Below are positions 32,705 to 44,500 of a stretch of 64,000 nt of DNA, in pieces (the stretch's first letter is position 1; each line of letters starts with the position of its first letter). This stretch comes from Lucinisca nassula (taxonomy: Eukaryota; Mollusca; Bivalvia; Lucinida; Lucinidae), in contig CAUZLF010000734.1 of assembly GCA_963580285.1 (NCBI GenBank), positions 1 to 64,000 of the forward strand. The letters are read 5' to 3'. The notes beneath the pieces were generated by a model. That model saw only the letters and a program-made list of their open reading frames with translations. It did not search any database and was not told the DNA's origin. The translations under genes were made by a program, and so were the position numbers.

Positions 32705-33012
32705 ACTAGATCGCCCAGTCGATGGTATACCATTGCAAATACCCGCTTTTTCTATGAATGACACTAAAGATAAGGCAAAGTCCTACTTTTTGACCTTTGA
32801 CCCTGGGCTCATGTTGGGGTCAAGGTCAAATGAAAATTTTTCCAATATGTTCTACATTCCAAGGGCTATCCAATAGTCAAGTTTCGGAAGTGCTATCCTA
32901 ACAGTTTAGAAGATATGATAAAGTCCTACTTTGACCTTGGACGGACAGACAACCACTCAACTCTGGTACGAAAACACTATATACCCGATTTTTCTTAGAA
33001 AAAGCGGATATA
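32705..33012 (+). mobile_element. Short Helentron-like element
   Basis: Starts ACTAGATCGCCC. ACCCGCTTTTTCT (32741-32753) matches the right arm of the 3' hairpin (32997-33009) at 12 of 13 bases. GGACGGACAGAC precedes the hairpin. It carries two CTACTTTTTGACC-type internal repeats. Confidence 0.65.
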
Positions 33013-33089
33013 ATAAAAGCTGCAAGCACTGCATGATGCCCCACCACTAAAATTACATCAAGCATTTGATACAAAAAGGGTTAATAATC

Positions 33090-33215
33090 AAGTACTTTTC
33101 AAGCCTGTGCGAACCCTGAGAGCTGAAACCGACCACACATGAGTACTGGTAAACTGCTTAGAGGATCTAAGCCTGCCCAGGCAAAGCGGTGCGAATGGGA
33201 CTGTCCATGCTTATA
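33090..33215 (+). mobile_element. CAAA-SINE 5' fragment
   Basis: GAGTACTGGTAAACTGCTTAG and GCCTGCCCAGGCAAAGCGG match the 5' half of the plus-sense SINE at 18104. The 3' half is absent. Confidence 0.6.
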
Positions 33216-33394
33216 CATGCAGCAACCAACCAACGAGTTATTTGCCGCCAAAGGCAACAGACAACGAGAGTTGTTTGCTTAAAGGTAACATGTATTTATT
33301 TATTGGAACATACCCCACCCATTTAAAACCTACAAAACAATTTTAACAGTACTAAGGCTAAAAATTTGATGAAGCTTCCAGTTTTACAAATATA

Positions 33395-33640
33395 TACCGT
33401 ATTCGGGCGGGTACTACCCGCAGTTTTTTTCCCTCAAATTACAGGCCCAAGTTCAGGGTGCGGGTAATCCGTCCGAAATATTTTTGGCCCTTTTTTTATA
33501 CTTTTGTCAGCTGAAAATACGATGCATCTCAATCAAGGTTGGGCGGCAAATTCCACCCCCGGTATTTACCAGTGGCATTTACCGGTCTGGAAAATACTCA
33601 TCAAGTGGCAAATACCGGCAAATACTGGCAAATTGATTTT
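33395..33640. repeat. TIR end TACCGTATTCGGGCGG and CCGGTATTTGCC-type repeats
   Basis: TACCGTATTCGGGCGGGTAC mirrors the element end at 57335-57358. A short array of CCGGTATTTACC/GGCAAATACC motifs (33555-33635) resembles 56183-56280. Confidence 0.5.
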
Positions 33641-34444
33641 TTTAGCTTTAAAATACTGCAGAAATATTTACAAATTTGAATTAAAATAGTATAATGGAAC
33701 TAAATGAGTAAAAGAATGTTAAAAGTTAATATCTATATAAGGCTACCAACCTACAGAATAAAATATTACTCAATTTAAACATGTTGAACCAGCCAAAAAG
33801 TGAATCTAAGACTCAAATTTTGAAAATATAAAAGTTAAAGGTAAAAACCCCAAAATATTTTACATGTATCTTTTTAAATCAACAGTAGAAAAAATGTAGT
33901 TAAAAATCCCCTATGCACTTGATTTAATATTGTGATTTGCAACAATTATTCTAAGTTTTTGTATTGACTTACCTTATCAAATGAAGATCAGACTGTGCAA
34001 ATTTTATCTTTTAAACACAATTTTGTACAGAATAACCAGGTTTTCAAATTTTGGGATAGTTACAGCATTTTGTCAAAATCTTTAGTCAGTCAGGAATATA
34101 ACCCCAGATTTTCATGAAAATTGGGAATTCTAGCCAATCTTGAAAGCTTATTTTCTTAACAGTAATATAATTGCAGTGTAACTGATTCTTGTAGTTAAAT
34201 TCTGGGAGAGTGGCAGGCAACAATTTATGCTCAGTGTGGTCATTTATACTTGTTAACAAGATGGTTAAAAAGATAAATTATAAGCACCACTGGTATACTT
34301 TATTTCTGAGTATTAAATGGAACATTCTCTAATTACAACAAAATTTAACTGCAACACAACCAGGTCAAACAGCATTGCAGCTGCACTCATTATAGTAGAT
34401 CATCCAGCACTTCTTTAAAAACAAAAACAACAACAACAAAAAAA
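33641..34444. other. AT-rich stretch, nothing recognised
   Basis: No gene, RNA or named repeat seen. It ends in an AACAACAACAA run (34427-34440) just before the next element. Confidence 0.45.
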
Positions 34445-34960
34445 ACTAGAAATGTGTCCAGACGACACAGATGCCCCCGCCAAGGGCCCCGCCTCACCCC
34501 GAAAATCCATGTTGCAACAAAATTTTCTAAGTGTGTGACCTTGTCATCAGGAACAATTATGAGAAGTTATATTGAAATTGGTGAAAAAATGTAAGCGCTA
34601 GAGTAATGACAAAGTTTTTCTACAAATAGCCACAGTGACCTTGACCTTGAAAGTCAAACTCGCTCGAGGTATTGTCATAAGGAACATTTGTGTGAAGTTA
34701 TATTGATATCAGTGAAGAAATGTAGTCGCTAGAGCGATGACAAAGTTTTTCTAAAAATAGCCACAGTGACCTTGACCTTGAAAGTGGAACTTGGTAGAGA
34801 TATTGTCATAAGGAACATTTGTGTGAAGTAATATTGAAATTGGTGAAAAAATGTAAGCGCTAGAGCAATGACAAAGTTTTTCTAAAAATAGCCACAGTGA
34901 CCTTGACCTTGAAAGTCAAACTCGTTCGAGGAATTGTCATAAGGAACATTTGTGTGAAGT

Positions 34961-35321
34961 GACTTCCGGTTTTGAAAATGGCGGTGATAGTTGTTATAAT
35001 TTGGTGATGAGAAAAAAGTTTTGTACGGGGCTCCAATAAGACTTATATAAGAATAGAAAGCGTTGAACATGAACTTTCTGATTTGGAACATGTGAGAAAG
35101 TACAATTAAGTTGAATTGTGGCGAACTGAGGTATCTGCACCTATATAGAAATCCAACGAACCTAGATTCGGACATACCATATTTCCGTGAAGCGAAATAA
35201 ATAAAATCAGATAGTCACCCTAGTTATTGACAGAAAAAAATCGTGATTTAATGATCAGCCGAACCAGACAACATAGATACATATTATTACATATACATGG
35301 AATAAATACAGTTCTGACAAA
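34961..35321 (+). promoter_or_regulatory. LINE 5' UTR with YY1-like site near +15
   Basis: AAAATGGCGG at 34975-34984 fits the YY1 core (ATGGCG). Human L1 carries a YY1 site at a similar position in its 5' UTR, where it sets the start of transcription. Here it lies 15 bases from the element start. The function is inferred. Confidence 0.45.
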
Positions 35322-36425
35322 ATGCGTGAATCAGAAACACCAAAGACAAGACCAGCAACTAGAGAGTCAAATAAAAAATCAAACAGTGTAACAGACACAA
35401 TCCCTAATAAACCCGACACAAAGAAGTCTGAAAAGGTAGACAAAAAGGTTGAGAAGGCTGAGAGTAAAGTTGATAAATCTGGCATATCAGAAGGGGTGAA
35501 ACAAACTATAAAGGGGAGTACTGGTTTAAGTAACGGAGCTGAGGAGATGGAGTTTGCCAAGTTTAAAGAAGAGTTAAAGACTATGCTCGCTACAATGCTT
35601 ACAGAGAGTGAGGAAAGAATGTCGAAAACCCTATCAAAGCAGATACATGGTCTAGAAAAAAAGTTTCAAGCATCAGTGGATGAGATAAAGAAAGACCTTA
35701 ATGCTGAGATGGCAGACTTGAAAAAAGAGATAGAACAGACCAAAACTGAGGTACAATCAGCAACAGACTCAGTGCACAAATCCATAGAATCAGTAAAAAC
35801 AGTTTCAGATAAAGTGATTGAGATAGAGCAATCCCTAGAGTTCCAGTATAAACAGATAGAAGAGAATGATAAAGCTCAGGATACTAAAAGAAGCGAGGCC
35901 ACTGATGTGTTAAAAGATAAGATTAAAGAGGCATCTGCAGATTTAGATAGAAAATTGAAAGAGTTGGATGACAAACTTATGCTTCTTGAAAAACAAGACA
36001 GAAAATATAATCTTTTATTCTATGGATTTCCTGAAGAAGCAGATGAGGATGTATTTGACATACTCAGAGAAAGTTTTATAAAAGATCTGAATTTAGATGA
36101 GGAAAGAGTTAGAAACATGTATTTTTCAAATGGTCACAGATTTCCATCAAAAGCAGCGGGTCCAAAACCAATAATTCTTAGGTTCACCTCTTATGAGGAT
36201 AGAGAGCTAGTGTTGAACAGTGCTCACCAGTATGCTGGGAAAAGGAGGAGGGTGCTTGTAGATTTGCCAGCAGAAATGAAACAGGAGAGAAGCAGACTGG
36301 CAAAAAAAGCATATGACATAAGAAAGAAAGATGAGAAACAAACGCGTATAAGAGACAAAGGTCTGGACGTTTTCTTAGAAGTCCGAAATGATAAACACGA
36401 CAAATGGAAGAAAATGGTGGTATAA
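35322..36425 (+). CDS. L1/Tx1-like LINE ORF1 (coiled coil, RRM, C-terminal domain)
   Basis: Intact 367-codon frame with ATG at 35322. Residues 1-75 are Lys/Ser/Thr-rich and disordered. Residues 76-225 form a long heptad-rich coiled coil. Residues 228-305 are RRM-like (NLLFYGFPE ... PIILRFTSYEDRE), and a basic C-terminal domain follows (RRRVLVDLPAEMKQERSRL). This is the layout of L1 ORF1p, a trimeric RNA chaperone that coats the LINE RNA. It is the only ORF1 in this LINE, and ORF2 lies 5.1 kb downstream because of nested insertions. Confidence 0.88.
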   Translation: MRESETPKTRPATRESNKKSNSVTDTIPNKPDTKKSEKVDKKVEKAESKVDKSGISEGVKQTIKGSTGLSNGAEEMEFAKFKEELKTMLATMLTESEERMSKTLSKQIHGLEKKFQASVDEIKKDLNAEMADLKKEIEQTKTEVQSATDSVHKSIESVKTVSDKVIEIEQSLEFQYKQIEENDKAQDTKRSEATDVLKDKIKEASADLDRKLKELDDKLMLLEKQDRKYNLLFYGFPEEADEDVFDILRESFIKDLNLDEERVRNMYFSNGHRFPSKAAGPKPIILRFTSYEDRELVLNSAHQYAGKRRRVLVDLPAEMKQERSRLAKKAYDIRKKDEKQTRIRDKGLDVFLEVRNDKHDKWKKMVV

Positions 36426-36510
36426 AGTTTAAAAATTACAAAGACTCCATAACAATTAATTTTATGATTATATTGACTGTCCGATGGAACATGTGAGGGG
36501 ACAAAGGACA

Positions 36511-36680
36511 TTCACCATATTTGCATTATTTGCTGGCTCTCAGCTTGCACATTGTCAATGTTGGAAAAACAGGTAACCAGACCCCCCTGACCTTTCAAGG
36601 TCTGGGGGGTCTGGTTACCTGTTTTTCCAACATTGATGGTCTTCAGACTGGTGACCGGCAGATAATGCAAATAAGGTGAA
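36511..36680. mobile_element. Foldback MITE (170 bp)
   Basis: A nearly complete palindrome: the outer arms TTCACCATATTTGCATTAT and ATAATGCAAATAAGGTGAA, and the inner arms AACAGGTAACCAGACCCC and GGGGTCTGGTTACCTGTT. It sits just after LINE ORF1. Confidence 0.8.
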
Positions 36681-39600
36681 TACATGTACAAAGGGAGCAT
36701 GCCTGTATGATTTTGACCACATCAAGTCCCAATTTTATATTGTAAAACTGGGTTTCTTTAGGGGTAAACATTTTCATGTATCCACTCTAGGGTATGGATT
36801 GTGGGTACTCGATGGAGCTGTCTCACTGAGGCAGTTCTGTCGGGTCCCCAGGGTCTGTATTTTTGGGGGTGGAGACGGGAGGATTTTCACAATTTTTCAT
36901 CTTACAAATTTCAATCCTTTTTTTTTGTTGTTGTTGGAAAATTGAATATGTCTTTGTATAGGCATGTTTCTCAGGCTGGATTGTGACAGAGATCTAAAGG
37001 GAAACACATAGGCACTAAGCAAGAACATCAGGATAACATGCTTAAATGAATTTAACCCCCTCAAACCCATTTTTATATAGAAGAAATGAGGTTTGCTGCT
37101 GTATTTATTGTTTCCTTATTACTGCTCTGATATATGACAAATTGTCACTCACTCAAACAGCCTCATTGAGGTCAGAGTTTTGAATATAAAAAAAATAAGA
37201 AAATAACAAGTTCTCTCTGGCATGAAAAGTTTTACTTCTTGTGGTGAAAAAAAAAAAGATAATGTATTGAAGAAGGTATGTTTTGGCTAGGATATCCAAA
37301 GCGCAAAGAAACTTGATCAATAGAAACTCCAAATATTGTTGAAGATTCAATAACTGTATATGATATTAAGTCTATGCAAAGAATACCCCAGTAAGCAGCA
37401 ACATACTACAGGAAAGTTGGCATATACTGTGGTATGCAGCATTAATATGAATTTAAGCATATGCTCGGTTGCCTTTGCTTTTGCCTGGTGATTGTTTGGG
37501 GCTGCCCAAACGTGCCTAAGGTGGCTCTCATCTTTTGATTGTGGTATCCACTGAGTCTTATATCAGTAAATGTATCTATAGGTAAAAGTACACCTGTGCT
37601 CTGTGCTTATAGCCAGAATTAGGCTAAGAAGCGGAAAACCTTTTAAACAACCACAATATTTTAGCAACATTATATACATTAGCCCTTGCCCTGCTGAGTG
37701 GGTATATTCCCTATACTTAAAAAATATGGATTCAGAGAAGAAGCCATCTGATCAGGAACTACAATTTTTGTAGCTTTAAATCTGTCGCAATTGTTTACAT
37801 TAAAAATCTGATTGTTTGATGGTTAGGGGTGGGTGTGGCACAATGAACAATTTAGCTGAACAAGGGTTGTTGCATAGACATGTTCAGGGCTGGCTAGTCG
37901 GAGCTGAAAATATAACAGATTGTCGGCCCTTCCACTGCGATCGATAGCCGATTAGTTATCATTGGAGATATTATCATAATTTTACTAGCCTGGGTTTCTT
38001 CTGAGCATGAATCTTACTGTATTTAAGTTTTAACCTATGTATTAGGACATACATGCCTTTGGTAAACAGTGTGGGCCCGGATGGGACGCTGCGAAATGCG
38101 GCGTCTCATCAGGGTCTACACTGTTTGCCATTCTTCAAGCTATTCAAGGTAGCTTGTTGTTTAGTAAACTGTACTTTTTATAAAATCGATTACTAAAAAA
38201 TCAGTATTGATATCATTTTTGTGGAATGTGTCGATCGGTTGATCGATTATCCGGTTAATCGTGTCAGCCTTAGACATGTTAACATGATGTTCAAGACAAA
38301 CAGAAAATAGTACAATACATATGATGCACTAAAAACTTTGGTTGTACAACCAGTACTTTGTAGACCTATTTGGGAAAAAAATATACTCTTGAAAAGGTGT
38401 ATAGGTGATAACATATAAAATATCATATCAACTCATCTGTGCCATGAGGAATCAAACTTATATGGCATAGGTGGGCTGAAGTGATGCAAAAAGATGAAAT
38501 TGAATAAAATTCTGAACATCAGTTATGTTACAAATGCTTTAAAAACCATTGTGTCATAAGATAAATAGAGCTAGCCACTGGATTTTTATGGTTATATAAT
38601 TGAACCTGAACTGTGTCATTAATGGGATCCTAGGCAAAGCTTCACATCTGATCTAGTGTTTGCGACGCTTTAACCTTTGCCCTGCTGTGGGCGACAAGCC
38701 CTATCTTTGCGGACAGTGTGGATCCTGATCGGATGGCTACTAGTTCTAAAGAAGCCGTCTGGTCGGGATCTACACTGTTTGGCATTTGGTCTATGAACAT
38801 GTAGAAATCAACTGCATCAAGTGGTCAGGTTGGTTCAGGGTCAGAGGTGGGTGTTGCTTACCGGTAATTAAATATTCAGCAGGGTAGAAGTTGAGGCACT
38901 GCTAGGTCCAATGAAAGTTAAAAATGAACATCACTGGTGCAGGGTGAGTGAATCTAAAATTAGGACTGGCAAATCGGAATAAAAGGGATAATCAGTTACA
39001 AGTTCATCCATTTCTTTCGATAATTGAGTAATAATCACTGGAGTTTTGGTCCTCAGCTTTCTGTCTGGGCATGACTCTTTCCATATTTTGTTCTTTACTA
39101 TATGTGGATTGGCCAATAGGCCTTGGCTAAGCAACTTGGACCCAGTTGAGATGCCACAGAATGCAGCGTCTCAACTGGGTCTTCACTGCTTGCCAATCAT
39201 CCAGCAGTTTTAGGCACAACTTCTGGTAATGAATAGCATTCATGAAATAGTCGTTTACCAGCAAATCAGTAATGAAAGTCTTTTTTGCTGAACTTAATCA
39301 ATAGATTAATTGATTGTCCATTTTGTTGTGCTAGCCTTAACTCTTTTCCTGCTGTTCACATCAATCCTTACCTTTGCAGACAATGTGGATCTAGATCAGA
39401 TGGCTTCTTGATCTGATCGGGATCTACATTGTTTGATATATAGTTTGTAAATTTGCAGGAATAAATTGCACCAATACATGTAATCGTATTTTAAAAAAAA
39501 TGGGAAATATTGAACATAAAGTGAACACAGAATAAGCTGGTCAAGTGTAAAAAAGTACATTAAAATTTTGTTTTTCAGAAAATTCTGTCATACTAAGATA

Positions 39601-41565
39601 ATGACATCATGAAGCAGCCATAGATTGGAACCAGCTGGTTCAGCTTTAGATCAAAATGTCATTTTTTCTTTTGTTAACAGAATGGTTAACAGTGAATAAT
39701 CTGATCAGCCTATCTTTTTAAAGACCAGCCCGATATTTGTCAGATTTATCTGTTTGTGAAAGCTATAACTTGTAATTATAAAGCGTCTACCAGATAAGGA
39801 ATCTCTCCATTCTTGCTTATTTATAGATCGATCTTATAATATTGGATTTCCATGTCGCGTCTAAATATAGCGTGGCCTCGCTATCCAATAAGCTGGGCGA
39901 AAAGAGTTACGGTAGCGAGTCGGCTGTTTTCGTACATTACGGATGAAACCGAATGGAGCTGGACTTCTAAAAATAGTTTATTTTGGTTTTCCAGTTCGGT
40001 AATGTAACCAAAATATTTCCCGATAGGTGGCCTGCGAGTCAAATGTAAATAAAGCCGCCTTACTAACTATGATCAGATGGTCTTTTCAAGATCGACTACA
40101 TCTGTACAAATATATTGATATCAAGAAAGGGGATTCTCTAAATCTTGGTAGGAGGCAATGTACAGCTCGTTTATGCATTTTGTGATGTAAAAAGAAAGAG
40201 TATGATGTTTTAAACCAGCAGTTAGTTTCTAATATTCTTAATATGCTGGTGTATGTCCAGAACAGAACAATTTTTCACTCATGAAGGTAAATAATGACAT
40301 GAAAATCAAGCAAGTTTAATACATGAATTATAACTTGTTTATCCTTATTTTGTACATGGTCATGGTGCAAGGTTGAATAATTTTTTATATATATATACGG
40401 TATTCTTTCAATCTACATGATGCTTGCAAGCAAGACGGATCCTGATCGGATGACTTCTGTCATCTGATCAGGACCTACATTGTTTGCAAGAATTATAGTC
40501 ATTGTGAAAACTTGAGAGATTGGGCTTTTCAGGGATAGAAAAGCATGGTCAGCATGAGGCCTGGCCCCGAGGTTGTAGGGCTTTTTTCGTGCTCTGCTCG
40601 GCTGAGCGTGAAATTAGTAAAGCTCATAACTATTAAAATATAAACAAACCATGCAATTTTCTTGCTTAAATCAGCAGAAAATGTTATTTGCCTTTCTCAT
40701 AGATTTAAAAGTGCCAACATCGGTTGGCATTTTTTGAATTTGTGAGCGGGGCAAATTTCATGCTCGGGTGGGTTGAGCGTCGGGGGGTTTTGTAGCCTTG
40801 GGGCCTGGGCCCAGTTGTTCGAGGCGTTGTTGGCTTGACAGGCTTGTTGGTGATCATGTTAACTTTTCTAGCAAGTTAGGTGTCTGAAATTTTGGATTTT
40901 TTGCTGAAGATGTGTGGGTGGCTTTTGCATATGCAAAAGCTGCTCACATTTTTTCAGCCGGAATATTGGAGGTTTTGGCATGTTTTGGGATCAAAGTTTT
41001 GGTGGTTTGTTAATTAGTGACATAGATAGTTTTGAGCACTGGCCCTGGGTCCTATCAGGAGATGATAACTGGATTGTGTCAAATTTATTAATAAGCTGAT
41101 AGATAGCTCTTGAGGGAGCCTGTTTTTGATGTTAAGTGTTCTTGTAGCTACTGTTGACAAATTGGTACTTGATGATATACAGTCTATGATCATATCTGTT
41201 TGTTTTGTGATAAAGAAACGAAGCTCCATGTAAATTGTAGTTCAAGGTAACTTATGGGGATAATATGTCTATATAAATTTGATCCCCTCAAACCCCACCT
41301 TTAAATGGCAAAATATATAAATATTACATGTAATAATTACATGTGTCTCAAACTATTATATTATATACATGTGTATGAAGAATTTTGAAATGGTGCCCCT
41401 TACAACAGAACTGGAAGATGTTTTGTCATTGTTTCTTTATTGTTGTTCTGATGCTTTTCCATATTTATGGGTTTCCAAGTATACATGTAGCATTTTATTT
41501 TTCAATGAGTGTGGCTTCTCTGATGTGGGTAATGAAATCTCAAAACAAATTTTTTACGAAAAGAA
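36681..41565. repeat. LINE inter-ORF stretch filled with later insertions
   Basis: No gene. Recognised are hairpin MITEs or cores at 37680-37875 (decayed), 38061-38128, 38670-38895, 39131-39195, 39335-39545 and 40425-40489, plus a repeat with CTTTTGCATATGCAAAAG and GAGCACTGGCCC at 40905-41055 related to 14365-14520. The phrases CCCCTCAAACCC at 37058 and 41284 suggest that two diverged copies of one sequence lie in this stretch. The original linker cannot be delimited by eye. Confidence 0.5.
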
Positions 41566-44500
41566 ATGGTTGAACTTCTAAGTATTTATAGTCAGAACTG
41601 TAGGGGTTTGAATTCCATGGAAAAACGAAGGGATGTATTCCACTATTTAAGGAATAAAAAGTATGATATTATTTGTCTTCAAGATGTACATTTAGAAGAA
41701 AATATGGAGATGTATGTTAAAAGTGAATGGGGTTTTAAGCTGTATATTAGTCCCTTTAAGAGTAATGCTAGAGGAGTAATGGTCTTGATTAATAATACTT
41801 TTGAGCATGAAATAGGAAAAATAAAAAAGGATCTTAATGGTAATTATGTAATTGTAGAGCTGATAATCTCTGGAAAAAAAATAACATTAGTTAATTTATA
41901 TGGTCCGAATGATGATAAACCACAATTTTATGATAACATACAACAGCAGGTTTTGGAATTTGGTAATGAACATATTATTTGGTGTGGAGATTGGAACCTT
42001 GTCCTTAATAGTGATCTAGACACAGTGAACTATAAAAATATAAACAACCCAAGAGCCAGGAATACTGTTATAAATATAATAGATGAAAATGGATATGTTG
42101 ATGTATGGAGGGTATTAAATGACACAAAAAAGAAATTTACTTGGAGACGACTAATTCCAGATAAAAAACAGGCAAGGTTAGATTTTTTTATTGTAAGTGA
42201 AGACATGTTTACACTAGTTCATGATTGTAATATAGTGCCTGGGTATAGGTCAGACCACTCTGGCATTATTTTAAAAGTTAAATTTCAGGAAAACGAACGT
42301 GGAAGAGGGTACTGGAAGTTTAATAATTCTCTACTAAAAGATCCAACATTTGTAACAACAGTAAAGGGGGTAATTAAGGATACAATAAATACATATAAAG
42401 CAAATAATAATGAAAATAATAATGTTAATAATAATAATAATAATAATAATGAGGATAATACCGAATTCATACCAAATGACATAGAATTTACCATAAATGA
42501 CCAACTATTTCTGGAAACACTACTTATTATGATAAGGGGGGAAACAATCAAGTACAGTTCAATGAAGAAAAAAGAAAGTATGCAAGAAGAAATTAAAGTA
42601 GAGAAAGAAATTGTAGAATTAGAAAATAGAATTAATAGCAATGACCCAAATATTCAAATAAATGACTTAAATAGTTTAGAGGATAAAAAGAATAGACTAT
42701 ATGAGATAAGACAAAAAAAAATGGAGGGGGTCCTACTACGATCAAGGAGTAGATACGAAGACTTGGGGGAAAAGCCAACAAAATATTTTCTTAATTTAGA
42801 AAGCAGAAATTTTACCAGTAAAGTTATATCAAAATTAACAAATGAACATGGGGACGATTTAACAGACACTTCAGACATATTAAATTACCAGAAAAGTTAT
42901 TTTAATACTTTATATTCAGAGACTATTAATATTGATGATACACCTATTTCTGAACAAATCGGACAAAACCCAAGAAAACTATCAAATGATGATTCTTTAA
43001 ATTTAGAGGGTGAAATTACATATTCTGAGTTACTGAATGCTTTGAAAAAGATGAAAAACTGTAAAAGTCCTGGAAATGATGGTTTTACTTCAGAATTTGT
43101 TAAATTTTTTTGGTCAGACATAGGTGTGTTTATATTAAGGTCTCTAAACTATGGTTATAGAGCAGACTCTTTGTCTATTACACAAAAACAGGGTATCATT
43201 ACTTGCATACCTAAACCAAATAAGCCAAGGCATTTGTTGAAGAACTGGAGACCAATTTCACTCCTAAATGTTATTTATAAATTAGCCTCTTCAGTAATTG
43301 CAAATCGAATTAAATCTGTTTTAGAGGACATAGTACACGAAGACCAGAAAGGCTTTATTGCTGGACGATTTATAGGGGAAAATATTCGACAGATTTATGA
43401 TATTCTATTTGAAACAAAAGAACAAAATATACCAGGTCTGTTACTTTCAATAGATTTTCAACAAGCTTTTGATTCTGTTTCATGGAAATTTATTTTAAAA
43501 ACTTTAGATTACTTTAATTTTGGACCCTCTATTAAGAAATGGATAAAACTTTTTCAAAATGGGGCAGAATCATGTATTTTGCAAAATGGTTTTTTGTCAG
43601 ACTCTTTCTATCTACAAAGAGGTTGTAGACAAGGGGATCCAATTTCTCCTTACTTATTTATACTTTGTGCAGAGGTTTTGAGTTTGATGATGAGAAAAGA
43701 AAATGCCATTAAAGGCATTGATATAGATAATAAGTCATTTCTACTTAGTCAGTATGCTGATGATACACAGATTTTCTTAAATGGATCTGAAACATCATTG
43801 ATAGCCACATTAGGCATTTTAAAAAAATTCTACTTTATGTCAGGGTTAAAAATAAATGAGGATAAAACAAAGGCTCTTTGGATAGGTTCAATGTCAGGAT
43901 CTGGTTTGAAGTTTTGTCAGAATTATAATCTGGATTGGGAGCAGGGCCCAATTAAAATCTTAGGAGTTATATTTACCCCTGAAGTTTTCGATATATGGGA
44001 TTTAAACTCTATTGAAGCAGTGCGTAAAATGGAAAAAACATTATTATCATGGTCAAAAAGAAAACTGACTCTTCCAGGCAAAATTACAGTCATAAAATCC
44101 CTAGCATTTTCAAAATTTATTCATCTTTTTACTTCCCTACCAAACCCCCCGGAACAGTTGGTTAAGCAATTAGAAAAATTATTTTATAAATTTTTGTGGA
44201 ACTCAGGTCCTGATAGAATAAGTCGTAATGTTATGATACAGGATGTTAAGGAGGGTGGACTAAGGATGATAAAAATAGATAAATTTATTGACTCCTTGAA
44301 GGTAACATGGTTGCGCCGAATTCTAATGAATTCAAATGAACAGTCATGGAGCAGACTTGCCCATGTTGATTTTAGAAAACTTATTGTGTTTGGAGATGGT
44401 TATGCCAAGCACTGCGCTTTAAATTTAAGAAACCCCTTTTGGGTTGATGTGTTAAATAGTTGGAAATCCTTTCTACAATGTAACACTGCAAGTCAGGTTG

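Noticed and set aside
42285..42641. Minus-strand frame of 118 codons within LINE ORF2
   Set aside because: Shadow of the sense frame, low complexity from the AAT repeat.
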